Of a DNA stretch of 64,000 bases, positions 25,530-34,969 are shown in pieces. Source of the DNA: Streptomyces venezuelae (lineage in GTDB: Bacteria; Actinomycetota; Actinomycetes; Streptomycetales; Streptomycetaceae); assembly GCF_008642315.1 (NCBI RefSeq), contig NZ_CP029192.1:5952001-6016000 (forward strand), written 5' to 3'. The notes beneath the pieces were generated by a model. That model worked only from the letters and a program-made list of their open reading frames with translations, was not told the origin of the DNA and did not search any database. Position 1 is the first letter of the stretch. Every line of letters starts with the position of its first letter. Made by a program: the position numbers and the translations under genes.

Positions 25530-26957
25530 ATGACGATTCGATCAGCTTCTCGGACGGTTTCCGCGACGAGTGGACCCGGGCGTGGCCCGGGCTCCGATGG
25601 GCGTGCGGCGGACGGGCGCACGGTGGATAGGTGCGTGGTGGATGGCCGCGTGGTGGATGGGCGCGCGTCCGGCGGGCGTGCGTTCGACGGTCACGCCGGT
25701 ACCAGGCACGTACGCGGGCGGGCGCGGCGCCGACGTGCGTCGGGGGAGGCGGTCAGGCGACGGGCGGAGAGCTTGTTCGCGGAACCGCAGGCGCCGCCTT
25801 GGCCTACGGCGCCTTCGTCTTCGTCTCCGTCCCCGGTCCCGCCTTCGTCCCCGGTCCCGTCTTCGTCTCCGTCTCCACTTCCGCCTTTGGTTCCGTCCCC
25901 GCCTGCATCCTTGTCTTCGCCTTCACCGTTGCCGTCGCCGAGGCTGGATGTCGCGGGGCCGGATGCGGTGTTGATGGGTGGGAGTTGGGCGGAGGGTCTT
26001 CCTGGCGCGGGTGTGCGTCGGTCGGGGACGAGGATGACGACGGGGTGGGCGCGGGACGCGGAGGCTGCGGAGGAAGAGGCGCAGGCAGAGGTAGCGGTAG
26101 ACACAGACGTTGTGGGGCCTGCCTCGGGTGACGGGGAGGGGGCGCGGGCGGGGTCCTCGCGGAAGGAACGGCTGGGGCTTGCCGTGCGGGAGCGGCTGCC
26201 GATGTGGGTGCAGGCGCGGTGCGGTCTCGAGCGGCGGGCCGTGGTGGCGCTCGTCCTGATCCTCGGGGTCGGTGCGGTCTTCGCCGCCCAGCACTTCTGG
26301 ACGGGTCGAGCCCAGCCCGTGCGGCCACCGGATGTGGTGCGTGAGGCGGGTGCCGTGGCCGAGCGGGGCGCGGAGCCGGCTCCGTCGCCGGGGGCCGCGG
26401 CGCAGGCGGGGCGGGCGTCGGCGGGTGCGGGTGCGGGTGGCGGTGGTGCCGCGGGCGTGGTCGTGGTGGACGTCAGCGGGAAGGTCCGCCGACCGGGCGT
26501 CCATCGGCTCCCCGCCGGGTCGCGGGTGGCGGACGCGTTGCGGGCGGCCGGCGGGGTCAGGCCGGGCACGAAGACGGGGGACCTCAATCGTGCGCGGTTC
26601 CTGGTGGACGGCGAGCAGGTAGTGGTGGGCGGGGCGCAGGCGGTGGGTGGTGCCGGTGGGGCACAAGGGGCGAGTGGTGCGGGTGGGGCTGGACCGGGTT
26701 CCATCGGATCTGGTGCCGCCGGGCCTGGTTCCAGCGGACCCGGCGCCGCCGGGCCAGGAGCCGCCGCTCCGATCGGTCTGAACACGGCGACAGCGGAACA
26801 GCTCGACGAACTCCCCGGCGTCGGCCCCGTATTGGCGCAGCACATCCTCGACTACCGCGCTCAGCACGGCGGGTTCCGTTCGGTCGAGGAGCTCCGCGAG
26901 GTCAACGGAATCGGTGACCGGCGCTTCGCCGATCTCCAGGGTCTCGTACGGCCATGA
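25530..26957 (+). CDS. comEA: ComEA-like helix-hairpin-helix DNA-binding membrane protein
   Basis: Encodes about 475 aa from ATG 25530 (start uncertain). The C-terminal core is classic ComEA: a membrane helix (VVALVLILGVGAVFAAQHFW), an SLBB domain (VVVVDVSGKVRRPGVHRLPAGSRVADAL by parts), a Gly/Ala linker, then helix-hairpin-helix repeats (LNTATAEQLDELPGVGPVLA; FRSVEELREVNGIGDRRFADL). It binds double-stranded DNA at the membrane. The N-terminal 230 residues are unusual: VDGR-type repeats, then a Ser/Pro-rich stretch. All three frames are open there, so the true start may be later. It overlaps comEC by 4 bp. Confidence 0.85.
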   Translation: MTIRSASRTVSATSGPGRGPGSDGRAADGRTVDRCVVDGRVVDGRASGGRAFDGHAGTRHVRGRARRRRASGEAVRRRAESLFAEPQAPPWPTAPSSSSPSPVPPSSPVPSSSPSPLPPLVPSPPASLSSPSPLPSPRLDVAGPDAVLMGGSWAEGLPGAGVRRSGTRMTTGWARDAEAAEEEAQAEVAVDTDVVGPASGDGEGARAGSSRKERLGLAVRERLPMWVQARCGLERRAVVALVLILGVGAVFAAQHFWTGRAQPVRPPDVVREAGAVAERGAEPAPSPGAAAQAGRASAGAGAGGGGAAGVVVVDVSGKVRRPGVHRLPAGSRVADALRAAGGVRPGTKTGDLNRARFLVDGEQVVVGGAQAVGGAGGAQGASGAGGAGPGSIGSGAAGPGSSGPGAAGPGAAAPIGLNTATAEQLDELPGVGPVLAQHILDYRAQHGGFRSVEELREVNGIGDRRFADLQGLVRP

Positions 26958-29584
26958 CGCGCGCGGCGGTTCACCTCGCGTCGGGTCACCGACTCGGTGC
27001 CTCCCATCCCCGCCAGGAAGGCCCGGCGGACCTGCGGCTCGTGCCGCCCGCGCTGGCGGCCTGGGGTTCGGCGGCCCTCATGCTGGACGCTCCACCGCGC
27101 TGGGCGATCGCCACGGTGGCGGTCGCAGTGCTGACGGCCGGAGTCCTGTTGGTGAGGTGGACGGCTCGGGGGTCCGGCGGGGGCGGCCAGCCGCAAGCCG
27201 GGGGACGGAGACCGAGACGGTGGGGACGTTTCACGGTCGCCGCGGTTCTGCTCTGTGCCGCCGGGGCGGCCGCGTCGGCGGCGCTGCACGGGGCGGATCT
27301 GCGGCGCGGCCCGGTTCCCTCGCTGGCAGGTGAATACGCGCAGGTGAAGGCGGAGTTGAAGGTCACGTCCGACCCTCGCCTCACCCGTCCCCGCGTGGCG
27401 AGCGCGCACACGATGCCGCCGACTGTGCTTTTGGACGCGGAGGTCCTCCGTGTCACGGAGCGGGACGGCACGTCGACGGAGACCCGTACGCCGGTTCTGG
27501 TGGTGGTGCGCACGGATTCCCAGGAAGCCGGCCCCGACCGGGACTCGGTCCACCCGGCCGCCCCCGCCTGGACGGCTCTTCTGCCGTCGACGCGGGTGCG
27601 AGTGGAGGGTCGGTTGGCGCCGCCGTTGTCGGGCGGGGACCAAGTCGCCGCTGTGCTGCGGGTGGACGGGGAGAGGGTGCCCAGGACGGTGGGGGCGCCT
27701 ACCGGGGCGCAGAGGATCGCCGGGAGGCTCCGGGGCGGGCTGCGGGAGGCCACGGACGGGCTGCCCGCCGATGCCCGTGCGCTGCTCCCGGGGCTCGTCG
27801 TCGGGGACACCTCACGCGTGCCGGCCGAGTTGGACCAGGCGTTCCGGGCGACCGACCTCACGCATCTGCTGGCCGTGAGCGGGGCGAACCTGACGATCGT
27901 GCTCGTGCTGCTCATCGGCCCGCCGGGTATCGCCCAGCGGGCGGAGCGGCGGGGGCTCGCGCCCAAGCTGGGGATTCCGCTGCGCACGACCGCGGTGCTC
28001 GGTGGTGCGCTCACCCTCGGGTTCGTCATCGTCTGTCGACCGGACCCGAGCGTGTTGCGGGCCGCGGCCTGCGGGCTGATCGCGCTGCTCGCCCTCGTGA
28101 CGGGACGGCGCAGGTCGCTCATTCCGGCGCTGGCGACGGCGGTGCTGGTACTGGTGCTGTACGACCCGTGGCTGGCCCGGAGCCATGGCTTCCTGCTCTC
28201 CGTCCTGGCCACGGGCGCCCTGCTCACGCTCGCGCCGCGCTGGGGTGAGGCGTTGCGGGGGAGAGGGGTGCCGTCGAGATGGGCCGACGCGCTGGCCGCC
28301 GCGGCTGCGGCTCAGGCGGTCTGTGCGCCCGTCGTCGCCGTCCTGGCGGCTCGGGTGAGTCTGGTCGCGGTGCCGTGCAATCTCCTCGCGGAGTTGGCGG
28401 TCGCGCCTGCCACGGTGCTCGGGTTCGCGGCGCTGGCCGTGGCGCCGGTCGCGATGCCCGTCGCCGAGGTGCTGGCGTGGGTGGCGGGTTGGCCTGCGGA
28501 GTGGATCGCGGGTATCGCACGCACGGGGGCGGCGCTGCCGGGGAACGGGGTCGACTGGTCGGGCGGCTGGCGTGGGGGACTCGGGCTCGCGGGCGTCACT
28601 GTGGTCCTCGTCCTGGTGGGACGCAGGATCGTGCGGCATCCATGGCTGATCGTGGCCTGTGCCGCGCTGTTCTTCCTGGTGGTCGTGCAGCCTGCGCCCG
28701 TGACGCGGGTGATCGCGGGGTGGCCGCCGCCGGGGTGGCGACTGGCGATGTGTGACGTCGGGCAGGGGGATGCGACCGTGCTCGCGGCCGGGGACGGCGC
28801 GGGCGTGGTGGTCGACGCGGGGCCCGATCCACTGGCGGCGGACCGGTGCCTGCGCTCGCTCGGGATCAGCCGGGTGCCGCTCGTCCTGCTCACGCACTTC
28901 CACGCGGACCATGTCGCGGGGCTGCCGGGGGTGTTGCGGGGGCGTGAGGTGGGGGAGATCCAGACGACGGGGTTCCGGGAGCCGCCGGAGCAGGCCGACT
29001 TCGTGCGGGAGCAGGCGGCAGCCGCGGAGGTGCCGGTGGTGACGGCCGTGGCGGGGGAGCGGCGCCGGGCCGGGCCACTGGAGTGGCAGGTGCTGTGGCC
29101 TCCGGCCGGGCCGGTGCCGAGGCCGGAGGGGCCGAACGACGCGAGCGTCACTCTGCTCGTGCGGACGGGTGGGCTGACGGCGCTGCTGCTCGGGGACCTG
29201 GAGCCGCCCGCGCAGAGGGCCCTGCTGCGTAGCCCGGCCGCGGCGTCGCTCGGCTCCGTCGACGTGCTGAAGGTGGCCCACCACGGCTCGGCCCAGCAGG
29301 ACCCGGAGCTCCTGCGGAGGGCGGCGCCGCGACTGGCACTGATCTCGTGCGGCGCCGACAACTCGTACGGGCACCCGTCGCCCCTCACCTTGGCGGCGCT
29401 GCGGGCCGGGGGAGCACAGGTGCTCCGCTCGGATACGGATGGGGCGGTCGCGGTGATGGGGGAGGGGGCGCGGGCCGGTTCTCGGGAGGGAGGCAGTTCT
29501 GGGGCGGTAGGCGATCCACGGGGCGATCCACGCGGCGAGCCACGGGTGGGGTCCGGGCTTGAGGTGGTCACGCGGCCGCCGTGA
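26954..29584 (+). CDS. comEC: ComEC/Rec2-family DNA transport channel
   Basis: Encodes 876 aa. Early hydrophobic helices and an OB-like extracellular loop (about 110-260) come first. The competence domain has HLLAVSGANLTIVLVLL and about nine further helices. The C-terminal part is a metallo-beta-lactamase-like domain with THFHADHVAGLPGV and KVAHHGSAQQDPELL. ComEC carries single-stranded DNA across the membrane in competent bacteria. Streptomycetes are not known for natural competence, so its role here is open. The ATGA overlap with comEA implies one operon. Confidence 0.93.
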   Translation: MTRAAVHLASGHRLGASHPRQEGPADLRLVPPALAAWGSAALMLDAPPRWAIATVAVAVLTAGVLLVRWTARGSGGGGQPQAGGRRPRRWGRFTVAAVLLCAAGAAASAALHGADLRRGPVPSLAGEYAQVKAELKVTSDPRLTRPRVASAHTMPPTVLLDAEVLRVTERDGTSTETRTPVLVVVRTDSQEAGPDRDSVHPAAPAWTALLPSTRVRVEGRLAPPLSGGDQVAAVLRVDGERVPRTVGAPTGAQRIAGRLRGGLREATDGLPADARALLPGLVVGDTSRVPAELDQAFRATDLTHLLAVSGANLTIVLVLLIGPPGIAQRAERRGLAPKLGIPLRTTAVLGGALTLGFVIVCRPDPSVLRAAACGLIALLALVTGRRRSLIPALATAVLVLVLYDPWLARSHGFLLSVLATGALLTLAPRWGEALRGRGVPSRWADALAAAAAAQAVCAPVVAVLAARVSLVAVPCNLLAELAVAPATVLGFAALAVAPVAMPVAEVLAWVAGWPAEWIAGIARTGAALPGNGVDWSGGWRGGLGLAGVTVVLVLVGRRIVRHPWLIVACAALFFLVVVQPAPVTRVIAGWPPPGWRLAMCDVGQGDATVLAAGDGAGVVVDAGPDPLAADRCLRSLGISRVPLVLLTHFHADHVAGLPGVLRGREVGEIQTTGFREPPEQADFVREQAAAAEVPVVTAVAGERRRAGPLEWQVLWPPAGPVPRPEGPNDASVTLLVRTGGLTALLLGDLEPPAQRALLRSPAAASLGSVDVLKVAHHGSAQQDPELLRRAAPRLALISCGADNSYGHPSPLTLAALRAGGAQVLRSDTDGAVAVMGEGARAGSREGGSSGAVGDPRGDPRGEPRVGSGLEVVTRPP

Positions 29585-29636
29585 GCGTCGGAGTCCCCCA
29601 CCCGCCGCAGCCATTTCGGGCCAGTCGCGACACTTC

Positions 29637-29740
29637 GCGTTGCATCGGCAGCATTCATGTGATCTAGGCCCGTGTTGCATCGAAAGCCGCAACGGTGATC
29701 GAATGCTTTTTCGTTGCAGTTTGCAGGTGTTGTCAAGTAA
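29637..29740 (+). promoter_or_regulatory. AT-richer region with GTTGC/GCAAC repeats before the YceI gene
   Basis: GTTGCATCG occurs at 29639-29647 and 29674-29682 (35 bp apart). GCAAC occurs near 29688 and CGTTGC again near 29712, giving two overlapping inverted arrangements. The composition differs from the surrounding sequence. A multi-site operator is plausible; no known regulator motif is recognised. Confidence 0.3.
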
Positions 29741-29749
29741 GGCGGGGGT

Positions 29750-30643
29750 GTGTCGCGCGTGTTCGGCCGCTGGCTGGGAAACCGTACGAATCGGACCGGA
29801 CGGGTGGGGGCCTTGTCGGCGCTCACGGTCCCGTCGAGTGCGGGGGTGCTCAGCTGCCGGGTGCTCGACCCGGTCAACGAGCCCGTGCGGAACGCGGAGT
29901 TCGCCGTCAGCGACGCCATGGGGCGCAAGGTCGTCAGCGGGGGCACCGACCCCTTCGGGTCGTTCGTCACGGCTGTTCCGGCGGGGGACTATCGTCTGGC
30001 GGTCTCGGCGGAGGGGTTCACTCCGTACCGTGCGAGCGCCACGGTGGCGGAGGACGCGCACGCCTCGCTCGGCGACGTCACGCTCCAGGTAGCCCAGCCC
30101 CCGACGCTCCCCGAGCCCGGCGACTGGGAGGTCGACCCGCTGCACTCCTCGGTCTGCTTCACCGCGCGGCACATCGGTCTGGCCCGGATCCGTGGCCGGT
30201 TCAACAGCTTCGCGGGTGCGATCCGGATCGGGGAGCGGATGGAGGACTCGGCGATGCACGTCGTCATCGACGCCGCCTCCATCGACACGGCGGTCCAGAT
30301 GCGCGACGACCACCTGCGCTCCGGTGACTTCCTGGACGTGGGGCGGTTCCCGACGATGGAGTTCTACAGCGACCGTTTCGTCCACAAGGGCGGCAGCCGC
30401 TGGGCGATATCCGGCGGCCTGACGCTGCACGGTGTGACGCGGACGGTCACGCTCGACACGGAGTACCTGGGGGTCGGCAAGGGGCTGGAGGGCGAGACCC
30501 GCGTGGCCTGCCGCGCCACCACCGAACTGCACCGCGACGACTTCACGATCACGTGGCAGACGATGCTGGCCCGCGGTATCGCCGCCGTCGGGCACAGCAT
30601 CACCATCGACCTCGACATTCAGGTCATACCGAAGAGCGGCTGA
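29750..30643 (+). CDS. YceI-domain lipid-binding protein with N-terminal Ig-like (carboxypeptidase regulatory) domain
   Basis: Encodes 297 aa. Residues 30-110 look like a carboxypeptidase-regulatory/Ig-like beta domain (LSCRVLDPVNEPVRNAEFAV; FGSFVTAVPAGDYRLAVSAEG). Residues 120-295 are a YceI barrel (WEVDPLHSSVCFTARHIG; RGRFNSFAG; LRSGDFLDVGRFPTMEFYS; GGLTLHGVTRTVTLD). YceI proteins bind polyisoprenoid lipids in a lipocalin-like pocket. No clear signal peptide is visible, so it may be cytoplasmic. The start (GTG 29750 or GTG 29759) is uncertain. Confidence 0.85.
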   Translation: MSRVFGRWLGNRTNRTGRVGALSALTVPSSAGVLSCRVLDPVNEPVRNAEFAVSDAMGRKVVSGGTDPFGSFVTAVPAGDYRLAVSAEGFTPYRASATVAEDAHASLGDVTLQVAQPPTLPEPGDWEVDPLHSSVCFTARHIGLARIRGRFNSFAGAIRIGERMEDSAMHVVIDAASIDTAVQMRDDHLRSGDFLDVGRFPTMEFYSDRFVHKGGSRWAISGGLTLHGVTRTVTLDTEYLGVGKGLEGETRVACRATTELHRDDFTITWQTMLARGIAAVGHSITIDLDIQVIPKSG

Positions 30644-30679
30644 CGGGCCTGGCGGGGGCCGCTCGCCCGTAGCCGTTCG

Positions 30680-30925
30680 CTACGGGGACTCCAGCCAGCC
30701 CTCGTGCTCCGCGGCCAGCTCGTCGAGGGCCGACGGGTCCAGGCGGGAGTCGGGGTCCTCGACCACGACCAGCCACTGTGCGTCCTCGGCGTCGTCCTCG
30801 CCCGCCAGGGCGTCGCGGACCAGCTGGGGCTCCTCGGCCACGCCGAAACGGTCGGGGAGCTCTTCGGCGACCACCTCCGCGGCATCGCGGTCGGGCAGCA
30901 CCAGGACATGTCGTACGTCGGTCAT
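30680..30925 (-). CDS. Small acidic protein, unknown function
   Basis: Encodes 81 aa, strongly acidic (VEDPDSRLDPSALDELAAEH), starting MTDVRHVLVLPDRDAAEVVAEELPDRF. The pattern looks like a small ferredoxin-like or ACT-like alpha/beta domain, but no family is certain. It is convergent with the YceI gene and divergent from holA. GAGAAT ends 6 nt before the ATG (minus strand), suggesting a leaderless message. Confidence 0.7.
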   Translation of the reverse strand: MTDVRHVLVLPDRDAAEVVAEELPDRFGVAEEPQLVRDALAGEDDAEDAQWLVVVEDPDSRLDPSALDELAAEHEGWLESP

Positions 30926-31007
30926 CCGGCCATTCTCCGATACCAGAGAAGAGCCCGGGGGCCGTACGGGAACGGGCTGTCAGTGGCGCGTGGGATGCTT
31001 GACCGCG

Positions 31008-31994
31008 ATGGCCAGGAAGACAGCAAACGACGATCCGCTCGCTCCTCTCACGCTCGCCGTGGGGCAGGAGGACCTCCTCCTCGACCGTGCCGTGCAGCAA
31101 GTGGTCGCCGCCGCCCGCGCCGCCGACGCGGACACGGACGTGCGCGACCTCACGCCGGACCAGCTGCAGCCCGGCACGCTCGCCGAGCTGACGAGCCCGT
31201 CGCTCTTCGCCGAGCGCAAGGTCGTCGTCGTGCGGAACGCGCAGGATCTGTCGGCCGACACGATCAAGGACGTGAAGGCGTATCTGGGGTCGCCGGTCGA
31301 GGAGATCACCCTCGTCCTGCTGCACGCGGGCGGCGCCAAGGGCAAGGGGCTGCTCGACGCCGCGCGCAAGGTCGGCGCGCGTGAGGTCGCCTGTCCCAAG
31401 ATGACCAAGCCCGCGGACCGGCTGTCGTTCGTGCGTGCGGAGTTCCGCACCACGGGCCGCTCGGCGACCCCTGAGGCCTGCCAGGCGCTCGTCGACGCGA
31501 TCGGCAGCGACCTGCGCGAGCTCGCCTCCGCGGTGTCCCAGCTGGCGGCGGATGTCGAGGGCACGATAGACGAGGCGGTGGTCGGGCGGTATTACACCGG
31601 CCGTGCCGAGGCCTCCAGCTTCACGGTGGCCGACCGGGCCGTCGAGGGGCGGGCCGCCGAGGCGCTCGAAGCGCTGCGGTGGTCCCTGGCGACCGGTGTC
31701 GCCCCCGTCATGATCACGAGTGCCCTCGCGCAGGGGGTCCGGGCGATCGGCAAGCTCTCCTCCGTGCGTGGGGGGCGGCCCGCCGATCTCGCCCGTGAGC
31801 TGGGCATGCCGCCCTGGAAGATCGATCGCGTGCGTCAGCAGATGCGGGGGTGGACCCCGGACGGGGTGGCAACCGCGCTCACCGCCATCGCGGCGGCCGA
31901 CGCGGGCGTCAAGGGCGGCGGCGATGATCCCGAGTACGCGCTGGAGAAGGCCGTGGTGACCATCGCCCGGGCGGCGCGCTCCGGTCGCCGCTAG
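31008..31994 (+). CDS. holA: DNA polymerase III subunit delta
   Basis: Encodes 328 aa. Delta opens the beta sliding clamp within the clamp-loader complex. Typical marks are PLTLAVGQEDLLLDRAVQQVV, a degenerate AAA+ fold without a Walker A motif, SLFAERKVVVVRNAQ, and the C-terminal RELGMPPWKIDRVRQQM. The ATG at 31008 is chosen; GTG 30990 would add six residues. GATGCT (30994-30999) ends 8 nt upstream, so it may be leaderless. comEC-holA-rpsT order is common in actinobacteria. Confidence 0.93.
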   Translation: MARKTANDDPLAPLTLAVGQEDLLLDRAVQQVVAAARAADADTDVRDLTPDQLQPGTLAELTSPSLFAERKVVVVRNAQDLSADTIKDVKAYLGSPVEEITLVLLHAGGAKGKGLLDAARKVGAREVACPKMTKPADRLSFVRAEFRTTGRSATPEACQALVDAIGSDLRELASAVSQLAADVEGTIDEAVVGRYYTGRAEASSFTVADRAVEGRAAEALEALRWSLATGVAPVMITSALAQGVRAIGKLSSVRGGRPADLARELGMPPWKIDRVRQQMRGWTPDGVATALTAIAAADAGVKGGGDDPEYALEKAVVTIARAARSGRR

Positions 31995-32204
31995 GCCCTG
32001 CGGGGCTGGGCGGGTGTGTTCTCTGCGGGTGCGTCGTGGCTTGTCGCGCAGTTCCCCGCGCCCCTGACACGGCACCCCCATCGCCAGCTTCCCGTGCCCC
32101 TGACGCGGCGCCCCCACCGCCAGCGCCCCGCCCCGGGCACAGCGCCCCTACCCCCAGCGCCCCGCCCCCGGCCCCGGGGGCCGGCGGTCCTGTCCCGGAC
32201 ACAG
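31995..32204. repeat. Non-coding GC-rich repeat region with a dispersed repeat copy
   Basis: Positions 32038-32065 match, with one change, one arm of the 29-bp inverted repeat at 49226-49309 (core GCGCAGTTCCCCGCGCCCCT). Next to it, 32055-32088 and 32091-32124 are two 34-bp imperfect tandem copies (five differences), followed by further C-rich decay. No gene is supported in the 365-bp gap between holA and rpsT. Confidence 0.7.
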
Positions 32205-32237
32205 CAATGCCCCCGGAGTGGGTCCGGGGGCATTGTT
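32205..32237 (+). terminator. Strong terminator hairpin between holA and rpsT
   Basis: CAATGCCCCCGGA (32205-32217) and its perfect complement (32223-32235) form a 13-bp stem with a 5-nt loop, followed by TTG. It could act on both strands. Confidence 0.7.
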
Positions 32238-32316
32238 GCAGCGTGGCGTACTGCATGGTCTGTCCGCGATTCGAGGTAGAGGGCTCGAATTACCCTCGCG
32301 GGAGGATTGATCAGCG

Positions 32317-32332
32317 CCCCGGCGAACCGGGG
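32317..32332 (-). terminator. UUCG-loop hairpin downstream of rpsT
   Basis: On the minus strand, CCCCGG and CCGGGG enclose a TTCG tetraloop, 28 nt after the rpsT stop. A stable stem suited to ending the rpsT message, though it lacks a T-tract. Confidence 0.45.
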
Positions 32333-32359
32333 CCAAGGGCCTCAGCCCTGAGAGACGCC

Positions 32360-32620
32360 TTAGAGGGACGCGGCCTTCGAAGCAAGCGCCGACTTCTTGT
32401 TGGCGGCCTGGTTCTTGTGGATGACGCCCTTGGAGACGGCCTTGTCCAGCTGACGCGTGGCCTCACGCGTGAGCTCGGCGGCCTTCTGGGTGTCACCGGC
32501 GGCAACGGCCTCGCGGGCCTTGCGGATCGCGGTCTTCAGCGAAGACTTGACCGCCTTGTTGCGCTGACGCGCCTTCTCGTTGGTCTTGATCCGCTTGATC
32601 TGGGACTTGATGTTCGCCAC
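32360..32620 (-). CDS. rpsT: 30S ribosomal protein S20
   Basis: Encodes 86 aa, begins [20 protein letters not shown] and is lysine/arginine-rich throughout, the normal S20 sequence. S20 binds 16S rRNA early in assembly. It is a single-gene unit on the minus strand, divergent from lepA, with a good AAGGCTC-type ribosome-binding region before the ATG. Confidence 0.98.
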   Translation of the reverse strand: MANIKSQIKRIKTNEKARQRNKAVKSSLKTAIRKAREAVAAGDTQKAAELTREATRQLDKAVSKGVIHKNQAANKKSALASKAASL

Positions 32621-32837
32621 GAAAGAGCCTTTTCAGGTTCAGGTACTGCAGAGGAACTGCAGATGAGTGTTATGACACGCGCCTCGACGCTTGAGAGGGC
32701 TACGAGACACAGCTGTCCACGGTACCAGCCGCCCTCCTACCGGCCCAAACCGAGCGCAGTGCCCCACCCATGGGACGATGGAACCTACGTATAGATCCGA
32801 CCCGAGGCGACAGGCGCCTCAAGAGACAGGACCCTGC

Positions 32838-34709
<1,872 letters not shown>

Positions 34710-34738
34710 GTGCCCCGGCGGCGGGTCCGCCGCCGCCT

Positions 34739-34772
34739 CGCGGGCCCGGTGCGCACACGCATCGGGCCCGCG
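34739..34772 (+). terminator. Terminator after lepA
   Basis: CGCGGGCCCG (34739-34748) and CGGGCCCGCG (34763-34772) are perfect complements. The interior TGCG/CGCA adds further pairs, giving a stem of about 15 bp with a 4-nt loop. Confidence 0.7.
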
Positions 34773-34836
34773 GCGCGTTGCGGCGGGCCTGCCCATTCCG
34801 TTTGGGTGTCTGTAGGAAGTGACAGGCAGATGCCCC

Positions 34837-34906
34837 TTACGCACCGGGCGTCGGCGCTCTACTCTGATCACCACTCGTAGGTTACTCGCAAGTTAAACAA
34901 GTAGCC
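34837..34906 (+). promoter_or_regulatory. Putative promoter and inverted repeat before the acyl-CoA ligase gene
   Basis: TTACGC (34837-34842) and TACTCT (34860-34865) are 17 nt apart. Downstream, GGTTACT (34880-34886) and AGTAGCC (34900-34906) form an inverted repeat with one G-U, spaced by 13 nt, in an AT-rich patch where a repressor could bind. Confidence 0.35.
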
Positions 34907-34969
34907 CTGAGGGATGTAAGAAGCAGCCGCCAGCCAGTTCGCCGCACTGTCGTGGGCCCGGAGGATGTC

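Noticed and set aside
32036..32794. 252-aa plus-strand ORF running through the holA-rpsT gap and across rpsT
   Set aside because: It is made of the repeat region and the antisense of rpsT, with no start signal or domain.
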